A stretch of DNA of 64,000 nucleotides, taken from NCBI GenBank assembly GCA_017608295.1, contig JAFCGF010000006.1, positions 62,001 through 126,000 of the forward strand. The letters are read 5' to 3'. This stretch comes from Candidatus Woesearchaeota archaeon (GTDB taxonomy: Archaea > Nanoarchaeota > Nanoarchaeia > Woesearchaeales > JAGVZT01). Below are positions 44,096-52,527 of this stretch, piece after piece (positions within the stretch are counted from its first letter, which is position 1; each line of letters starts with the position of its first letter). The notes beneath the pieces are model-generated. The model was not told the origin of the DNA and did no database searches. It saw only the letters and a program-made list of their open reading frames with translations. Made by a program: the position numbers and the translations under genes.

Positions 44096-44965
44096 ATGGA
44101 ATTGAGAAAGCCCGCTGTCGCGGGGATGTTTTACCCTAAGGATTTTCAGGAGCTTGAGGCCCAGATACGGGGCTGTTTTGTCCACCCCCGCGGGCCTGGA
44201 GCGTTGCCAGTCTCAAAGCGCAGCAAGAATCTCAGCGCAATCATAGTGCCTCATGCAGGCTACGCCTATAGCGGGCCATGCGCAGCCTGGGCATACAAAG
44301 AAATTGCGGAATCTCAATTCGCAGATACATATCTGATTATTGGGACGAACCATTCCGCCCACTCCCAGACAGCAACCCTTATTGACGACTGGCAGACTCC
44401 GTTCGGTGTAGTGAAAGTGGATGCTGAATTTGCGCAGCAGCTAATCAGGAAGAAGATTGCGGTGAATGACCCAATGCCGCATCTCCACGAGCATTCTATT
44501 GAAGTGCAGCTTCCTTTCCTTCAGTTTGTGTCAAAGGATCGGCTACCTGACCTGAACTTCGTGCCCTTGATTCTTGCCCCTGACATTTCGGTGAAGGAAC
44601 TCGCCCTTGACCTGAAAGAGCTCATCATGGATTCAGGTAAGCGCGTGTGTATCATTGTGAGCGCAGACTTCACCCATTACGGCCCGAACTATAACTACCT
44701 GCCTTTCACTGAGAATGTGCCGCAGAAGATGCACGACCTCGACATGGGTGCTGTGAAACTCATCAGGGAGCTCAATGGAGAGGGTTTTTTCAACTATGTG
44801 AAGGAGACTGGTGCGACTATATGCGGCCATCTGCCCATTACACTACTCATTGAGAGCCTGGGCAAGCCCTCAGTTGAGCTTTTGCAATACTACACCTCTG
44901 CCGACATCGCGGGCAGCTGGAAAAACGCTGTAGGATACGCGTCTCTCGCGTTCACTGAGAAGTAG
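44096..44965 (+). CDS. Memo-family protein (AmmeMemoRadiSam system protein B)
   Basis: A 289-residue protein with RKPAVAGMFYP at the N-terminus, VPHAGYAYSGPCAAW, GTNHSAHS, HEHSIEVQLPFLQ and SADFTHYGPNY. These histidine/acidic motifs are the metal/active-site features of Memo, related to extradiol dioxygenases. In many prokaryotes Memo is encoded with AMMECR1 and a radical-SAM enzyme; neither is here. Biochemical function is not established. Confidence 0.92.
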   Translation: MELRKPAVAGMFYPKDFQELEAQIRGCFVHPRGPGALPVSKRSKNLSAIIVPHAGYAYSGPCAAWAYKEIAESQFADTYLIIGTNHSAHSQTATLIDDWQTPFGVVKVDAEFAQQLIRKKIAVNDPMPHLHEHSIEVQLPFLQFVSKDRLPDLNFVPLILAPDISVKELALDLKELIMDSGKRVCIIVSADFTHYGPNYNYLPFTENVPQKMHDLDMGAVKLIRELNGEGFFNYVKETGATICGHLPITLLIESLGKPSVELLQYYTSADIAGSWKNAVGYASLAFTEK

Positions 44966-44984
44966 TTTTCAATAGTTTTATTTC

Positions 44985-45120
44985 GATTTCAATGGTTTCA
45001 GGCGTTCTAACACTCTAATTAATAATTTAATTAATTAGTGAATTTAATTTATTATTATATTTTATTTAGTTTAATGCTTGTTTTAGTTTAGAACTATTGT
45101 AATTAATCTATCTATTCCAG
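44985..45120. other. AT-rich intergenic tract
   Basis: About 130 bases consist almost only of A and T words (TTAATTAATTAG, TTTATTATTATATTTTATTTAG). No gene or repeat unit is recognised. It separates memo from the structured RNA region. It could be a promoter-proximal tract or easily melted DNA; no replication initiator gene is nearby. Confidence 0.6.
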
Positions 45121-45130
45121 CCCACAAATC

Positions 45131-45141
45131 CTTATATATCT
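45131..45141 (+). promoter_or_regulatory. TATA box of the structured RNA
   Basis: CTTATATATCT predicts a transcription start near 45162-45168, just before the first paired segment of the RNA fold. Confidence 0.5.
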
Positions 45142-45164
45142 AGCTCCACCCTCTCTCACCTGTT

Positions 45165-45430
45165 CTAACCTGGGAAAGGGGGTGAGTCTCAGTGTTGAGT
45201 TTCCCTGCAAGGGGAGGTCTTGTTCACTGTAATACGCAAAGGGGTCTATCACCCAAGCGGATTCGTAGTTGGAAATTGTTGCTAAACTATATGGCTATTC
45301 TTGCCAATCGAGTCTTCTATCGGGGGATCCGACTACTTAGGCCATCAGACCTTCGGGTTCAGCGGCCAAATCCGATTACCCCTGCGTATTACATGAAACA
45401 AATTGCAGGGAATAACTCACCTGAGCCCCT
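45165..45430 (+). ncRNA. Putative large structured RNA or 5' leader
   Basis: Nested complementary segments run inward: CTCAG 45188/CTGAG 45421; TGAGTT 45196/AACTCA 45414; CCCTGCAA 45203/TTGCAGGG 45403; TTGTTCA 45220/TGAAACAA 45394; GTAATACGC 45229/GCGTATTAC 45384; AGGGGT 45240/ACCCCT 45378; CGGATT 45258/AATCCG 45369. The core then branches: GTAGTTGG 45265/CCGACTAC 45329 with hairpin TGGC-TATTCTT-GCCA, and GGCC 45340/GGCC 45364 enclosing GACC-TTCG-GGTT. No known family fits. It ends over the start of the next CDS, so it may be a leader that controls it. Confidence 0.5.
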
Positions 45431-45614
45431 ATTCTCAAGCCTTGTCGGCAGCACTGTGGAGTTTGTCTACAGTGCTTCTGATGGGGACAAGCCTCTTACG
45501 GGCACAGGATATCTTCTTGGGACAAGCGAACGCTACGTCACTCTGGGATGCGGAGAGATGGTCTTGCATCTTGACCATTCTCGTCTCATCAGGATGAGCG
45601 ATTTCGCTGCATGA
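45393..45614 (+). CDS. Small beta-rich protein, possibly Sm-like
   Basis: A 73-residue protein: LVGSTVEFVYSASDG, GTGYLLGTSERYVTL and HLDHSRLIRM give the strand order and end (I-R-M) of an Sm-like barrel, but the match is weak and I infer it only from layout. The frame is open upstream to GTG 45192, but that part is Arg-rich and coincides with paired RNA segments, so it is treated as noncoding. ATG 45393 lies inside the 3' arm of the outer stem; no ribosome site is seen. ATG 45291 is another possible start. Confidence 0.5.
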   Translation: MKQIAGNNSPEPLFSSLVGSTVEFVYSASDGDKPLTGTGYLLGTSERYVTLGCGEMVLHLDHSRLIRMSDFAA

Positions 45615-45650
45615 AAGCATTTTTATATGCATCTCATTCATGTCCTGCGG

Positions 45651-46016
45651 ATGGATACACACTCCAAAGCGATAGCACTGGTATTGGTGAGCACCCTTGT
45701 GACAAGCGCAGGCAACGCGCTCCTGAAGCTGGGCTCACAGAGCCTGAGCCTTTCGCAGCCGTTCAACACCACGCTGGCCATTGGTGTTGTTCTCTATGGC
45801 CTTTCTGCACTGATGTTCATCCTTGCCCTGCGTGGCGGTGAGCTCTCAGTGATATACCCCATATATGGGCTGAACTTCGTGTGGATTAGCCTTATCGCAC
45901 TGTTCTTGTTTGATGAGCCCATGCCCCTGCTCAAGTGGATAGGTATAATTGTGGTGATGGCTGGAATCGTGATGATAGGCAAGTCCTCAAAAGACCCTGG
46001 AGAGGTGATTTGCTGA
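45651..46016 (+). CDS. SMR/EamA-type small transporter, subunit A
   Basis: A 121-residue four-helix protein of the drug/metabolite transporter superfamily, with the layout of an EmrE/SMR half (SAGNALLKLGSQ, GELSVIYPIYGLNFVWISLIALFLFDEP, GIIVVMAGIVMIG). ATG 45651 is chosen because TATA-like TTTTTATATG (about 45618-45628) is centred about 27 bases upstream. It is followed one base after its stop by a second similar gene, so they may form a heterodimer. Substrate unknown. Confidence 0.82.
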   Translation: MDTHSKAIALVLVSTLVTSAGNALLKLGSQSLSLSQPFNTTLAIGVVLYGLSALMFILALRGGELSVIYPIYGLNFVWISLIALFLFDEPMPLLKWIGIIVVMAGIVMIGKSSKDPGEVIC

Positions 46017-46017
46017 A

Positions 46018-46365
46018 ATGGAAGCCCTCTGGACCATTCCGGCGATGCTGGTCATCACAGTCATGAGCGCAATTGCTGCGCTCTGGCTCAAGGAAGGGGC
46101 AGCCACGCTCGAGTTCAAGATTCCCTCCCTGATAAAGAATACCCGCCTTATCGCAGGCGTGCTATTATTCACGCTTGGGGCAGGGTGTTATACTGTGCTC
46201 CTCAAATACCAGCAGCTCTCAGTGCTCTATGCATTGGGCTCGGTGACTTATGTGTGGGGGGCAGTTCTTGGAAAAGTCCGCCTCAATGAGACTATAGGTG
46301 CATTGAAGCTGGCTGGGATATTCACAATCATGCTGGGTGTTACGCTCGTTGGATTTGCAAGTTGA
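46018..46365 (+). CDS. SMR/EamA-type small transporter, subunit B
   Basis: A 115-residue four-helix protein paired with the preceding gene: AALWLKEGAATLEFK, YTVLLKYQQLSVLYALGSVTYVWGAVLGKVRLNE, IFTIMLGVTLVGF. Its stop lies ten bases before the UMP kinase start. Tandem SMR genes commonly make antiparallel heterodimers; here it is an inference. Confidence 0.8.
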   Translation: MEALWTIPAMLVITVMSAIAALWLKEGAATLEFKIPSLIKNTRLIAGVLLFTLGAGCYTVLLKYQQLSVLYALGSVTYVWGAVLGKVRLNETIGALKLAGIFTIMLGVTLVGFAS

Positions 46366-46375
46366 AGGTGAGACT

Positions 46376-47098
46376 ATGGTGACAACAAAGAAACTAAAGG
46401 AAAATGCCGCTCTGAAGAAAGAGAAGATTTGGGTACTGTCTCTGGGTGGATCGCTTATCTTTCCAGACACAATAGATATAGCATTCCTGCGTAAGTTTAG
46501 AGATTTTCTCGTCAAGATGATAGCCAAAGGGAACAAATTTGTCCTCGTGTGCGGTGGTGGTGCATTGTGCAGAGTGTACCAGCGGGCAGCAAGTGAAGTG
46601 GTGGAGGTGCATCCTGATGACCTTGACTGGATTGGAGTGCACGTGACGCGTATCAACGCGCATCTCATGAGGACAATATTTAGGGATGTGGCTCACCGCG
46701 TGGTCATTAAGGACCCTAATGAGCCCTTTGAGTTCAAGGATGATGTGCTGATAGTGGCAGGGTGGAAGCCCGGCTGGTCGACAGATTATGATGCTGTCCT
46801 GCTTGCGAAGCGCCTTGGTAGTAAGACCGTGGTGAACCTTTCCAATATAGATTACCTCTATGACCAGGACCCTCGCCATACAAAGTCTGCGAAGCCCATC
46901 AGTGCCATCAGCTGGGAAGAATTCATTAGGATGATTGGCACGAAATGGATTCCCGGGATGAACCTTCCCTTTGATCCGATAGCAAGCAGAGCTGCAGCTC
47001 AGGAGGGTTTGAAGGTTGTGCTTTGCCACGGCCAGGATATCAAGAACCTTGAGAAGCTCTTCACCGCCAAGAGTTTCAAGGGCACGATAATAGGGTAA
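46376..47098 (+). CDS. pyrH: UMP kinase (archaeal type)
   Basis: A 240-residue amino-acid-kinase-fold enzyme that makes UDP from UMP and ATP. VLSLGGSLIFPD is the phosphate loop, LVCGGGALCRVYQ the second glycine loop, then GWKPGWSTDYDAVLLAKRLGSKTVVNLSNIDYLYD, the UMP/ATP region shared with archaeal UMP kinase, and MNLPFDPIASRAAA. ATG 46376 is chosen because GGTGAG lies a few bases before it. Confidence 0.93.
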   Translation: MVTTKKLKENAALKKEKIWVLSLGGSLIFPDTIDIAFLRKFRDFLVKMIAKGNKFVLVCGGGALCRVYQRAASEVVEVHPDDLDWIGVHVTRINAHLMRTIFRDVAHRVVIKDPNEPFEFKDDVLIVAGWKPGWSTDYDAVLLAKRLGSKTVVNLSNIDYLYDQDPRHTKSAKPISAISWEEFIRMIGTKWIPGMNLPFDPIASRAAAQEGLKVVLCHGQDIKNLEKLFTAKSFKGTIIG

Positions 47099-47143
47099 AC
47101 TCTAGAATCAGAAGAATAAATTAGTAGAACCTAGCCGTTAGGC

Positions 47144-47248
47144 TTATCTCTGCCTGCGGCGCTTACGCTTGAGCTTCTTGATTCTCTTGCGCTGCCATTT
47201 CCAGCGCATCTGCTTTCGCTTCTTCCAGCGTCGAGAGCTCCGTTTCAT
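47144..47248 (-). CDS. rpl41e: Ribosomal protein eL41
   Basis: A 34-residue, extremely basic peptide with about 24 Arg/Lys. Its second half, MRWKWQRKRIKKLKRKRRRQ, matches the eL41 pattern of a single basic helix (usual length 24-37). The start may be Met1 or the internal Met14. TATA-like ATTTATAAATG (minus strand, 47271-47281) is centred about 27 bases before ATG 47248. eL41 lies at the subunit interface of the ribosome. Being so short, it is easily missed. Confidence 0.85.
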   Translation of the reverse strand: MKRSSRRWKKRKQMRWKWQRKRIKKLKRKRRRQR

Positions 47249-47270
47249 CTTCCTTACTGGAATCTGAGGG

Positions 47271-47281
47271 CATTTATAAAT
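47271..47281 (-). promoter_or_regulatory. TATA box of eL41
   Basis: ATTTATAAATG on the minus strand, about 27 bases before ATG 47248. It supports an independent leaderless transcript of the small gene. Confidence 0.5.
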
Positions 47282-47296
47282 GTTGTGCGGGAAGAA

Positions 47297-47677
47297 TCAG
47301 CTCTGGAGATATTTCTCGAGAAGTTTAGCATACTTGTCTGTTATGTTGGCGAAGCGAGGAGACTTCAATTCATTAGTCCCCATACCCCAATAGATATCCT
47401 CGAACCTCTTCTGAATGTCTACCGAGAAACTAGTTTCCCATTTGTCAAGCAGAATCTGCAGCTCATCCATCTTCTTCTGGAGGAGGGCTTTATGGAGTTC
47501 TATGCAATCCTTGTACACCATCGATCTCTCATTCTCAGGGAGCTCGTGATATTGCTGGCGGACGTGCCGATATAACCGCTCTGCCAGTTCTATCTGTCCA
47601 GATTTTAGGAGCGCATATGCTTCCTCGATGTGTTCCTTGAGATTCCTAAGTGTCTCAGGCTCGCCTGCTTTTGCCAT
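47297..47677 (-). CDS. Helical (TPR-like) protein of unknown function
   Basis: A 126-residue all-helical protein: LLKSGQIELAERLYRHVRQQYHELP resembles a TPR-type helix pair. ATG 47677 is chosen over a longer frame that would run into the divergent gene; a TATA-like ATTTTTAAAG (minus strand, about 47704-47713) is about 27 bases upstream. Neighbours give no clear partner. Confidence 0.65.
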   Translation of the reverse strand: MAKAGEPETLRNLKEHIEEAYALLKSGQIELAERLYRHVRQQYHELPENERSMVYKDCIELHKALLQKKMDELQILLDKWETSFSVDIQKRFEDIYWGMGTNELKSPRFANITDKYAKLLEKYLQS

Positions 47678-47795
47678 GAGTATCTCTATATCGGGATTTT
47701 TAACTTTAAAAATTTGTGGTATCATTTTTACAGCAATAGGAGGTGATGAAAACTTTAAATATTTGCCTGCCTGTTTGTAGGAATGGTGATTGGTG

Positions 47796-49358
47796 ATGCT
47801 GAAAACAAAGATGTCTGAGTTCAAGAATGAGGTCTTCCTTGATTTCGATGATAAAAATGTGCAGGAGAAGATGTATGCTGCCATCGAGAGGCTTCGCGCG
47901 GATTTTGGGAAGACGTACCCCTTGATTATCAACGGAGAGGAAATTGAGTCCAAACGGATCTTCACCTCAATAAATCCAAATAATCACTCTGAAGTTATTG
48001 GACAGTTTGCCAAGGCGACGCAGAAGCAGGCCGAGTCCGCGCTCGAGTGTGCCTGGGATGCCTTTGAGACGTGGAAACGCACGACTCCTGAAGAGCGGAG
48101 CAAGCTGATTATGCGTACTGCCGACATTCTGAGGGAGCGCCGCTACGACATCAACGCTGCGTTGATTCTGGAAGTGGGTAAGCGCTGGCTCGAGGCTGAT
48201 GGCGACCTTGCAGAGGCTATAGACCTCTGCGACTATTATGCGCTGCAGCATCTCAAGTTACATAAGAGGGACGAGCTGACTGAGTGGCCTGGCGAGAAGA
48301 CTGAGCTTAGATATATCCCACTTGGTGCGGGGCTTGTTGTGCCTCCGTGGAACTTTCCTGCCGCGATTCTTATTGGAACGGTTGCAGGTCCTGTCGTGTG
48401 CGGCAACACAACTGTGCTGAAGCCTGCCAGCGATGCCCCCCTCACCGCCTATATGATGTTCAAGGCCCTTCAGGACGCAGGCCTTCCAAAGGGCGTGGTG
48501 AACTTCCTCACCGGCTCAGGAGGAGAGATTGGCGATTTCCTTGTAGAGCATCCGAAAACAAGGTTCATCAACTTTACCGGCAGCAGGGATGTCGGCCTGC
48601 ACATCAACGAGCTTGCAGCAAGGCATCAAAAAGGGCAGCTCTGGATAAAGCGCGTCTCCGTGGAGATGGGCGGAAAGGACGCGATTGTCGTGGCCGAGGA
48701 TGCTGATTTGGACAAGGCGGCGCAGGGCATAGTCGCTGCTGCGTATGGCTACCAAGGGCAGAAATGCAGTGCCTGCTCACGCGCTATCATTGTCGAAAGC
48801 GTGTATGATGAGATGCTAAAGCTGCTGAAAACGGCAGCTGAAGCCCTTATTGTTGGTCCCACTGAAAAGCACACCAACTTCATGGGCGCTGTGGTGAGCA
48901 AGTCAGCGTATGAGAAAATCCTGAAGTACATAGCAATAGGCAATAAAGAAGGCAGGCTGCTGACAGGAGGTAATGGGAATGACCATCTTGGCTATATCAT
49001 CCAGCCCACGATTTTCGCAGATATTCCGCCTGATGCACGCCTTGCGCAGGAAGAGGTTTTCGGCCCAGTATTGGCAGTCATCAAGGCGAAGGATTTCGAT
49101 GATGCGCTGGCAATTGCGAATAATACTGAATACGGGTTGACTGGCGCTGTGTATTGTGCAGATCCCGAGAAACAGGAGCGCGCGAAGGACGACTTTCATG
49201 TTGGGAATCTTTACATCAACCGCAAGTGCTCGGGAGCAGTATGTGGAGTGCATCCCTTCGGCGGCTTCAACATGTCAGGAACCTGCTCAAAGGCAGGTGG
49301 CCCGGACTATCTGCTGCTGTACACCCAGCAGAAGTCGATTGGCGAGAAGGTTAATTAG
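47796..49358 (+). CDS. 1-pyrroline-5-carboxylate dehydrogenase
   Basis: A 520-residue aldehyde dehydrogenase that oxidises glutamate semialdehyde/P5C to glutamate with NAD(P). [29 protein letters not shown] binds the cofactor, FTGSRDVG and VEMGGKDA hold the general base Glu, and GQKCSACSR holds the catalytic Cys. The N-terminal extension ([14 protein letters not shown]...) and ENS-type end fit the P5C dehydrogenase (RocA/PutA-like) group. ATG 47796 has GGTGAT upstream and a TATA box at 47750-47760. Confidence 0.92.
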   Translation: MLKTKMSEFKNEVFLDFDDKNVQEKMYAAIERLRADFGKTYPLIINGEEIESKRIFTSINPNNHSEVIGQFAKATQKQAESALECAWDAFETWKRTTPEERSKLIMRTADILRERRYDINAALILEVGKRWLEADGDLAEAIDLCDYYALQHLKLHKRDELTEWPGEKTELRYIPLGAGLVVPPWNFPAAILIGTVAGPVVCGNTTVLKPASDAPLTAYMMFKALQDAGLPKGVVNFLTGSGGEIGDFLVEHPKTRFINFTGSRDVGLHINELAARHQKGQLWIKRVSVEMGGKDAIVVAEDADLDKAAQGIVAAAYGYQGQKCSACSRAIIVESVYDEMLKLLKTAAEALIVGPTEKHTNFMGAVVSKSAYEKILKYIAIGNKEGRLLTGGNGNDHLGYIIQPTIFADIPPDARLAQEEVFGPVLAVIKAKDFDDALAIANNTEYGLTGAVYCADPEKQERAKDDFHVGNLYINRKCSGAVCGVHPFGGFNMSGTCSKAGGPDYLLLYTQQKSIGEKVN

Positions 49359-50320
49359 GCATCTCTGCCTTTCATTTCGAGGACAACCCTTGCTGCGAGA
49401 GCTATCGACTCCTCTGTGAAGCCGTACTTCTCGAGTAGTTTGTCAGGATTTCCTGATTCTCCAAAAGTGTCGGGCATGCCCACGATGCGCATCGGCACAG
49501 GATGGCGCTGGCTCACAACCTCTGCGACAGCTCCTCCCAATCCTGCGGCCATCTGGTGCTCTTCAATTGTCACGATGGCTCCAGTGTCTCTTGCTACGTC
49601 TACAATCGCTTCCTCGTCAAGCGGCTTGATGGTGTGCATGTTCAGCACTCTGGCCGAGATACCTTCTTTTTCAAGTGCCTCAGCAGCCTTGAGTCCCTTA
49701 TAGACTAGGGGTCCGGTTGCGATAAGCGTAAGGTCGCTTCCATCGCGCAGCTGGACTGCCTTACCAATCTCAAAGGGAGTGTCCTTGTTGGTGAAGGTAG
49801 GCACCTTATTGCGGCTGAGCCGTAAGTAACAAGGGCCTTTCATCTCAGCGGCTGCCCGCGTTGCTTTCTCAGCCTCGAGCCCGTCAGCAGGATGTAATAC
49901 AGTCATATTGGGAAGCGTACGCATCATCGCAATGTCTTCCAGCATCTGGTGCGTCGCCCCATCCGGGCCGACTGTGATGCCAAAGTGAGTTCCAACGAGC
50001 TTCACATTGAGGTTTGAATAGCATACGCTCTGCCTGATATGGTCATAGCATCTGCCAGGGACAAACACCGCGAATGAAGACACAAAAGGAACCTTGCCCG
50101 CAAGGGCGAGGCCTGCAGCCATGCCGACCATATTGGCTTCAGCGATACCTGCCTCGACATAGCGCTCTGGAAATTTCTTTGCGAAGATGTTGACTTTTGT
50201 CGAGTCCGAGCAGCCTGCAGCGAGAGCCATGATGTCCTTATTTTCCTCGCCGAGGCGTGCGAGCTCTTCTCCAAATGCCTCTCTTGTGGACCGTTTTTCC
50301 TCACATTTAAGGGTGTACAT
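49355..50320 (-). CDS. Transketolase, C-terminal subunit
   Basis: A 321-residue subunit with the pyrimidine-binding and C-terminal domains: EAGIAEANMVGMAAGLA holds the Glu that activates thiamine diphosphate, then GPDGATHQMLEDIA, and a C-terminal regulatory fold. Split transketolases are common in archaea. ATG 50320 is chosen because GGAGGAG lies before it. It starts one base after the N-terminal subunit gene ends. It overlaps the stop of convergent P5C dehydrogenase. Confidence 0.93.
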   Translation of the reverse strand: MYTLKCEEKRSTREAFGEELARLGEENKDIMALAAGCSDSTKVNIFAKKFPERYVEAGIAEANMVGMAAGLALAGKVPFVSSFAVFVPGRCYDHIRQSVCYSNLNVKLVGTHFGITVGPDGATHQMLEDIAMMRTLPNMTVLHPADGLEAEKATRAAAEMKGPCYLRLSRNKVPTFTNKDTPFEIGKAVQLRDGSDLTLIATGPLVYKGLKAAEALEKEGISARVLNMHTIKPLDEEAIVDVARDTGAIVTIEEHQMAAGLGGAVAEVVSQRHPVPMRIVGMPDTFGESGNPDKLLEKYGFTEESIALAARVVLEMKGRDA

Positions 50321-50321
50321 C

Positions 50322-51143
50322 TTACTCTCCTCCAAGCGCGGCTAATGCGCGCTTTGCGACGTCGTCATCAGGAGGCGTGCCGTGCCATTTGAAATCGTGC
50401 TCCATGAACTCGACGCCTTTGCCCATCACTGTGTTGAAGATGATGAAGCTCGGCCCTTCCCTGTTTGCCTTGGCTTTTTCGAATGCATCGAGTATCTGTG
50501 TGAAATCATGGCCGTCTGCCTCAAATACAGTCCATCTGAATGCCTCAAGCTTGTCTTTCAAGGGGTCAAGGCCCAGTAAGTCTTCGGTCTTTCCAGACTG
50601 CTGCACCATGTTCCTGTCGACAAAAGCGATGAGGTTGCTCAACTTGTAGTGGCCTGCTGCCATCAAGGCTTCCCATACAGAACCCTCCTGCATCTCTCCG
50701 TCGCCGAGACCGCAGTAGATGCGCGGCTTTTTCCCGTCGCGCTTGTAGCCCAGGGCGAGGCCGACTGCTGCGGAGATGCCTTGGCCGAGTGAGCCGCTTG
50801 AGATTTCAAGCAGGGGAAAATCCTTATTGGAGGGATGCCCCTGGAGACGGGAGCCGACCTTTCTCAATGTCATGAGTTCTTCTTGAGGGAGATAACCTAG
50901 CTCTGCGAGAGTAGAGTACCACACCGGGCAGATGTGTCCATTGGAGAGGATGAACCTATCGCGCTCCTGCCAGTCCGGCTTCTCAGGATTGTGGCTCAGC
51001 ACATCTAAGTAGAGTGCAGTGAACACGTCAGCCATTCCTAGGGAGCCCCCGACATGGCCAGAGCCAGCGTTGTGAATCATCCGCACTATGTTTATGCGGA
51101 TTGCATTAGCTTTTTCTTTCAATTCATCAATAGAGTGTGCCAT
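50322..51143 (-). CDS. Transketolase, N-terminal subunit
   Basis: A 273-residue subunit with GHVGGSLGMADVFTALY and the ThDP/Mg motif GLGDGEMQEG...FVDRN. Together with the next gene it transfers two-carbon units between sugar phosphates, linking pentose phosphates to glyceraldehyde-3-phosphate. ATG 51143 is the family-typical start (MAHSIDELKEKA). It follows RuBisCO by 36 bases; a TATA-like AAATAAAGATAAAG near 51168-51180 may give an extra promoter. Confidence 0.93.
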   Translation of the reverse strand: MAHSIDELKEKANAIRINIVRMIHNAGSGHVGGSLGMADVFTALYLDVLSHNPEKPDWQERDRFILSNGHICPVWYSTLAELGYLPQEELMTLRKVGSRLQGHPSNKDFPLLEISSGSLGQGISAAVGLALGYKRDGKKPRIYCGLGDGEMQEGSVWEALMAAGHYKLSNLIAFVDRNMVQQSGKTEDLLGLDPLKDKLEAFRWTVFEADGHDFTQILDAFEKAKANREGPSFIIFNTVMGKGVEFMEHDFKWHGTPPDDDVAKRALAALGGE

Positions 51144-51179
51144 CTTGTTCGAGCGGTAAAACAGCACGAGTCTTTATCT

Positions 51180-52454
51180 TTATTTCGGCGTCCAGGTGCC
51201 CCACTTATCAAGCGCGACCTTGAGCTCAGGGCATTTCTCTGCTGCTTCTTGGATTGGGATGTCATCCGCGATGGCTTCAAGCACTGCCCTCATGCCTATG
51301 GCTCCTGCATGCGTGCCGCCGGGATGCCCGTGGATGCCTCCGCCTGCCTGGACTGCGATGTCCTTTCCGAGCAGGTCTACAAGGCGCGGGACGATGCCTG
51401 CATGGAGGCCTCCTGAGCACACAGGAAGCACAGGTGTCATGCCGTGCCAGTCTTGGGCCAGGACTTCCTCATATTCATCGTTCTTTGGCGCTGAGGTTTT
51501 GGTCCAGTTGTCCTTCACTTCCTTCTCATCCCCTGCGAGTTTGCCGAGCCCGCCGATGTGGAGCTGGTCCACTCCCTGAAGCCGGGCGATGCTAGCTATC
51601 ACTTTCATGGACATGCCGTGCTTTGGATTCCTGTCAAACGCAGCGTGGAACGCCCTGTGGGCGTGAATAGCGAGGCCGAGGTCCTGGCATTCATCACGCA
51701 CAGTCTGAACAGCAGCCCAGCCTATAGTGAGGATGTCAATCATCACATATTCATTGCCAGAGTCCTTGACGAGCTTGGCCCTGCGGAGCATCTCTCTCGT
51801 CTCTGCGGTGATGTTGATGAGATAGCTCTTCTTATCTCCTGTGTCTTTCTCAATGGTGTCTCGCAGCTTCATGCAGCGCTTTAATCTGTCTTCAAAGCGG
51901 TTGAAGGACTGGTCAGCGAGATTTTCGTCGTCTTTCAGCAGGTCGACTCCTCCGGACCATGCGTCTTCAGCAATCTTGCAGAACTCGTCTGTTGTGAGGC
52001 CGATTTTCGGCTTCGGGACGCAGGCAAGCGGCAGGCGCTTCTCATTCTTGAGGATTTTTCTCACGCCTTTGATGCCAAACTGAGGTCCTCTGAAAGACTT
52101 GATAAGTGGCTTTGGCCAGGCGATGTCCTCTAGGCGGATGTTGTCTACCGCTTTCATTCCGAAGATGTTTCCTGCTATGGACGAGATCACCTGGGGAATG
52201 CTTCCTTTCTCGAAGAGCACGAGAGGGTACGCTATCTTGACATAAGGGGGCTCTACCGAGAAGACTTTGCCGCTCTTCTTGAGCAGGTGGTCAGGCACCT
52301 TGAGGGCTGCCCATGTTCCTGTTGAGCTTTCTGATGCGACCCGTGCTGATGCTTCTTCAAAAGAGAATTCTTCAGCAGGCTCGATGCGGAAGAGGCAGAC
52401 TAGGTCGTCTTTGTCCGGTTTGTAGTCCATATGCAGGAAATCTTTGTATTCCAT
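51180..52454 (-). CDS. rbcL: Ribulose-1,5-bisphosphate carboxylase, form III large subunit
   Basis: A 424-residue RuBisCO. Key residues are present: E42SSTGTW, N95 in GNIFG, KPK 148-150, the carbamylated lysine K174 with DDE (GGVDLLKDDENL), HAHRAFH with H264/H266, loop-6 K305 in GGLGK, and SGG 347-349. No small subunit is present, as in archaeal form III/III-like. In the AMP pathway it turns RuBP from nucleotides into two 3-phosphoglycerates; the other enzymes (AMP phosphorylase, R15P isomerase) are not in the window. ATG 52454 follows GGTGAT. Confidence 0.95.
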   Translation of the reverse strand: MEYKDFLHMDYKPDKDDLVCLFRIEPAEEFSFEEASARVASESSTGTWAALKVPDHLLKKSGKVFSVEPPYVKIAYPLVLFEKGSIPQVISSIAGNIFGMKAVDNIRLEDIAWPKPLIKSFRGPQFGIKGVRKILKNEKRLPLACVPKPKIGLTTDEFCKIAEDAWSGGVDLLKDDENLADQSFNRFEDRLKRCMKLRDTIEKDTGDKKSYLINITAETREMLRRAKLVKDSGNEYVMIDILTIGWAAVQTVRDECQDLGLAIHAHRAFHAAFDRNPKHGMSMKVIASIARLQGVDQLHIGGLGKLAGDEKEVKDNWTKTSAPKNDEYEEVLAQDWHGMTPVLPVCSGGLHAGIVPRLVDLLGKDIAVQAGGGIHGHPGGTHAGAIGMRAVLEAIADDIPIQEAAEKCPELKVALDKWGTWTPK

Positions 52455-52486
52455 GACAATCACCTTTTTTCATTCTGGACAGAGGG

Positions 52487-52497
52487 ATTTAAATAAT
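52487..52497. promoter_or_regulatory. Bidirectional palindromic TATA element
   Basis: GATTTAAATAAT contains the palindrome ATTTAAAT. On the minus strand it is centred about 38 bases before the RuBisCO ATG (leader about 11). On the plus strand it is about 35 bases before ATG 52528 (leader about 8). One element could serve both genes. Confidence 0.5.
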
Positions 52498-52527
52498 CTT
52501 CTCCAAGAGCTCTATGTGGTGGGAGTC

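Noticed and set aside
44985..45120. Replication origin
   Set aside because: AT-rich, but no origin recognition boxes and no Orc1/Cdc6 gene in the window.
45192..45392. In-frame extension of the small beta-rich protein (67 codons)
   Set aside because: The translated part is Arg/Pro-rich and coincides with complementary RNA segments; it looks like a read-through of a structured RNA rather than protein.
45165..45430. SRP RNA, RNase P RNA or cobalamin riboswitch
   Set aside because: The conserved SRP54-binding loop (AGCAG with GNRA), the RNase P P4 core and the riboswitch 3' box are absent; only short chance similarities were found.
47678..47965. Upstream extension of the helical protein gene
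   Set aside because: It would run across the promoter and start of the divergent P5C dehydrogenase gene and lacks helix pattern.
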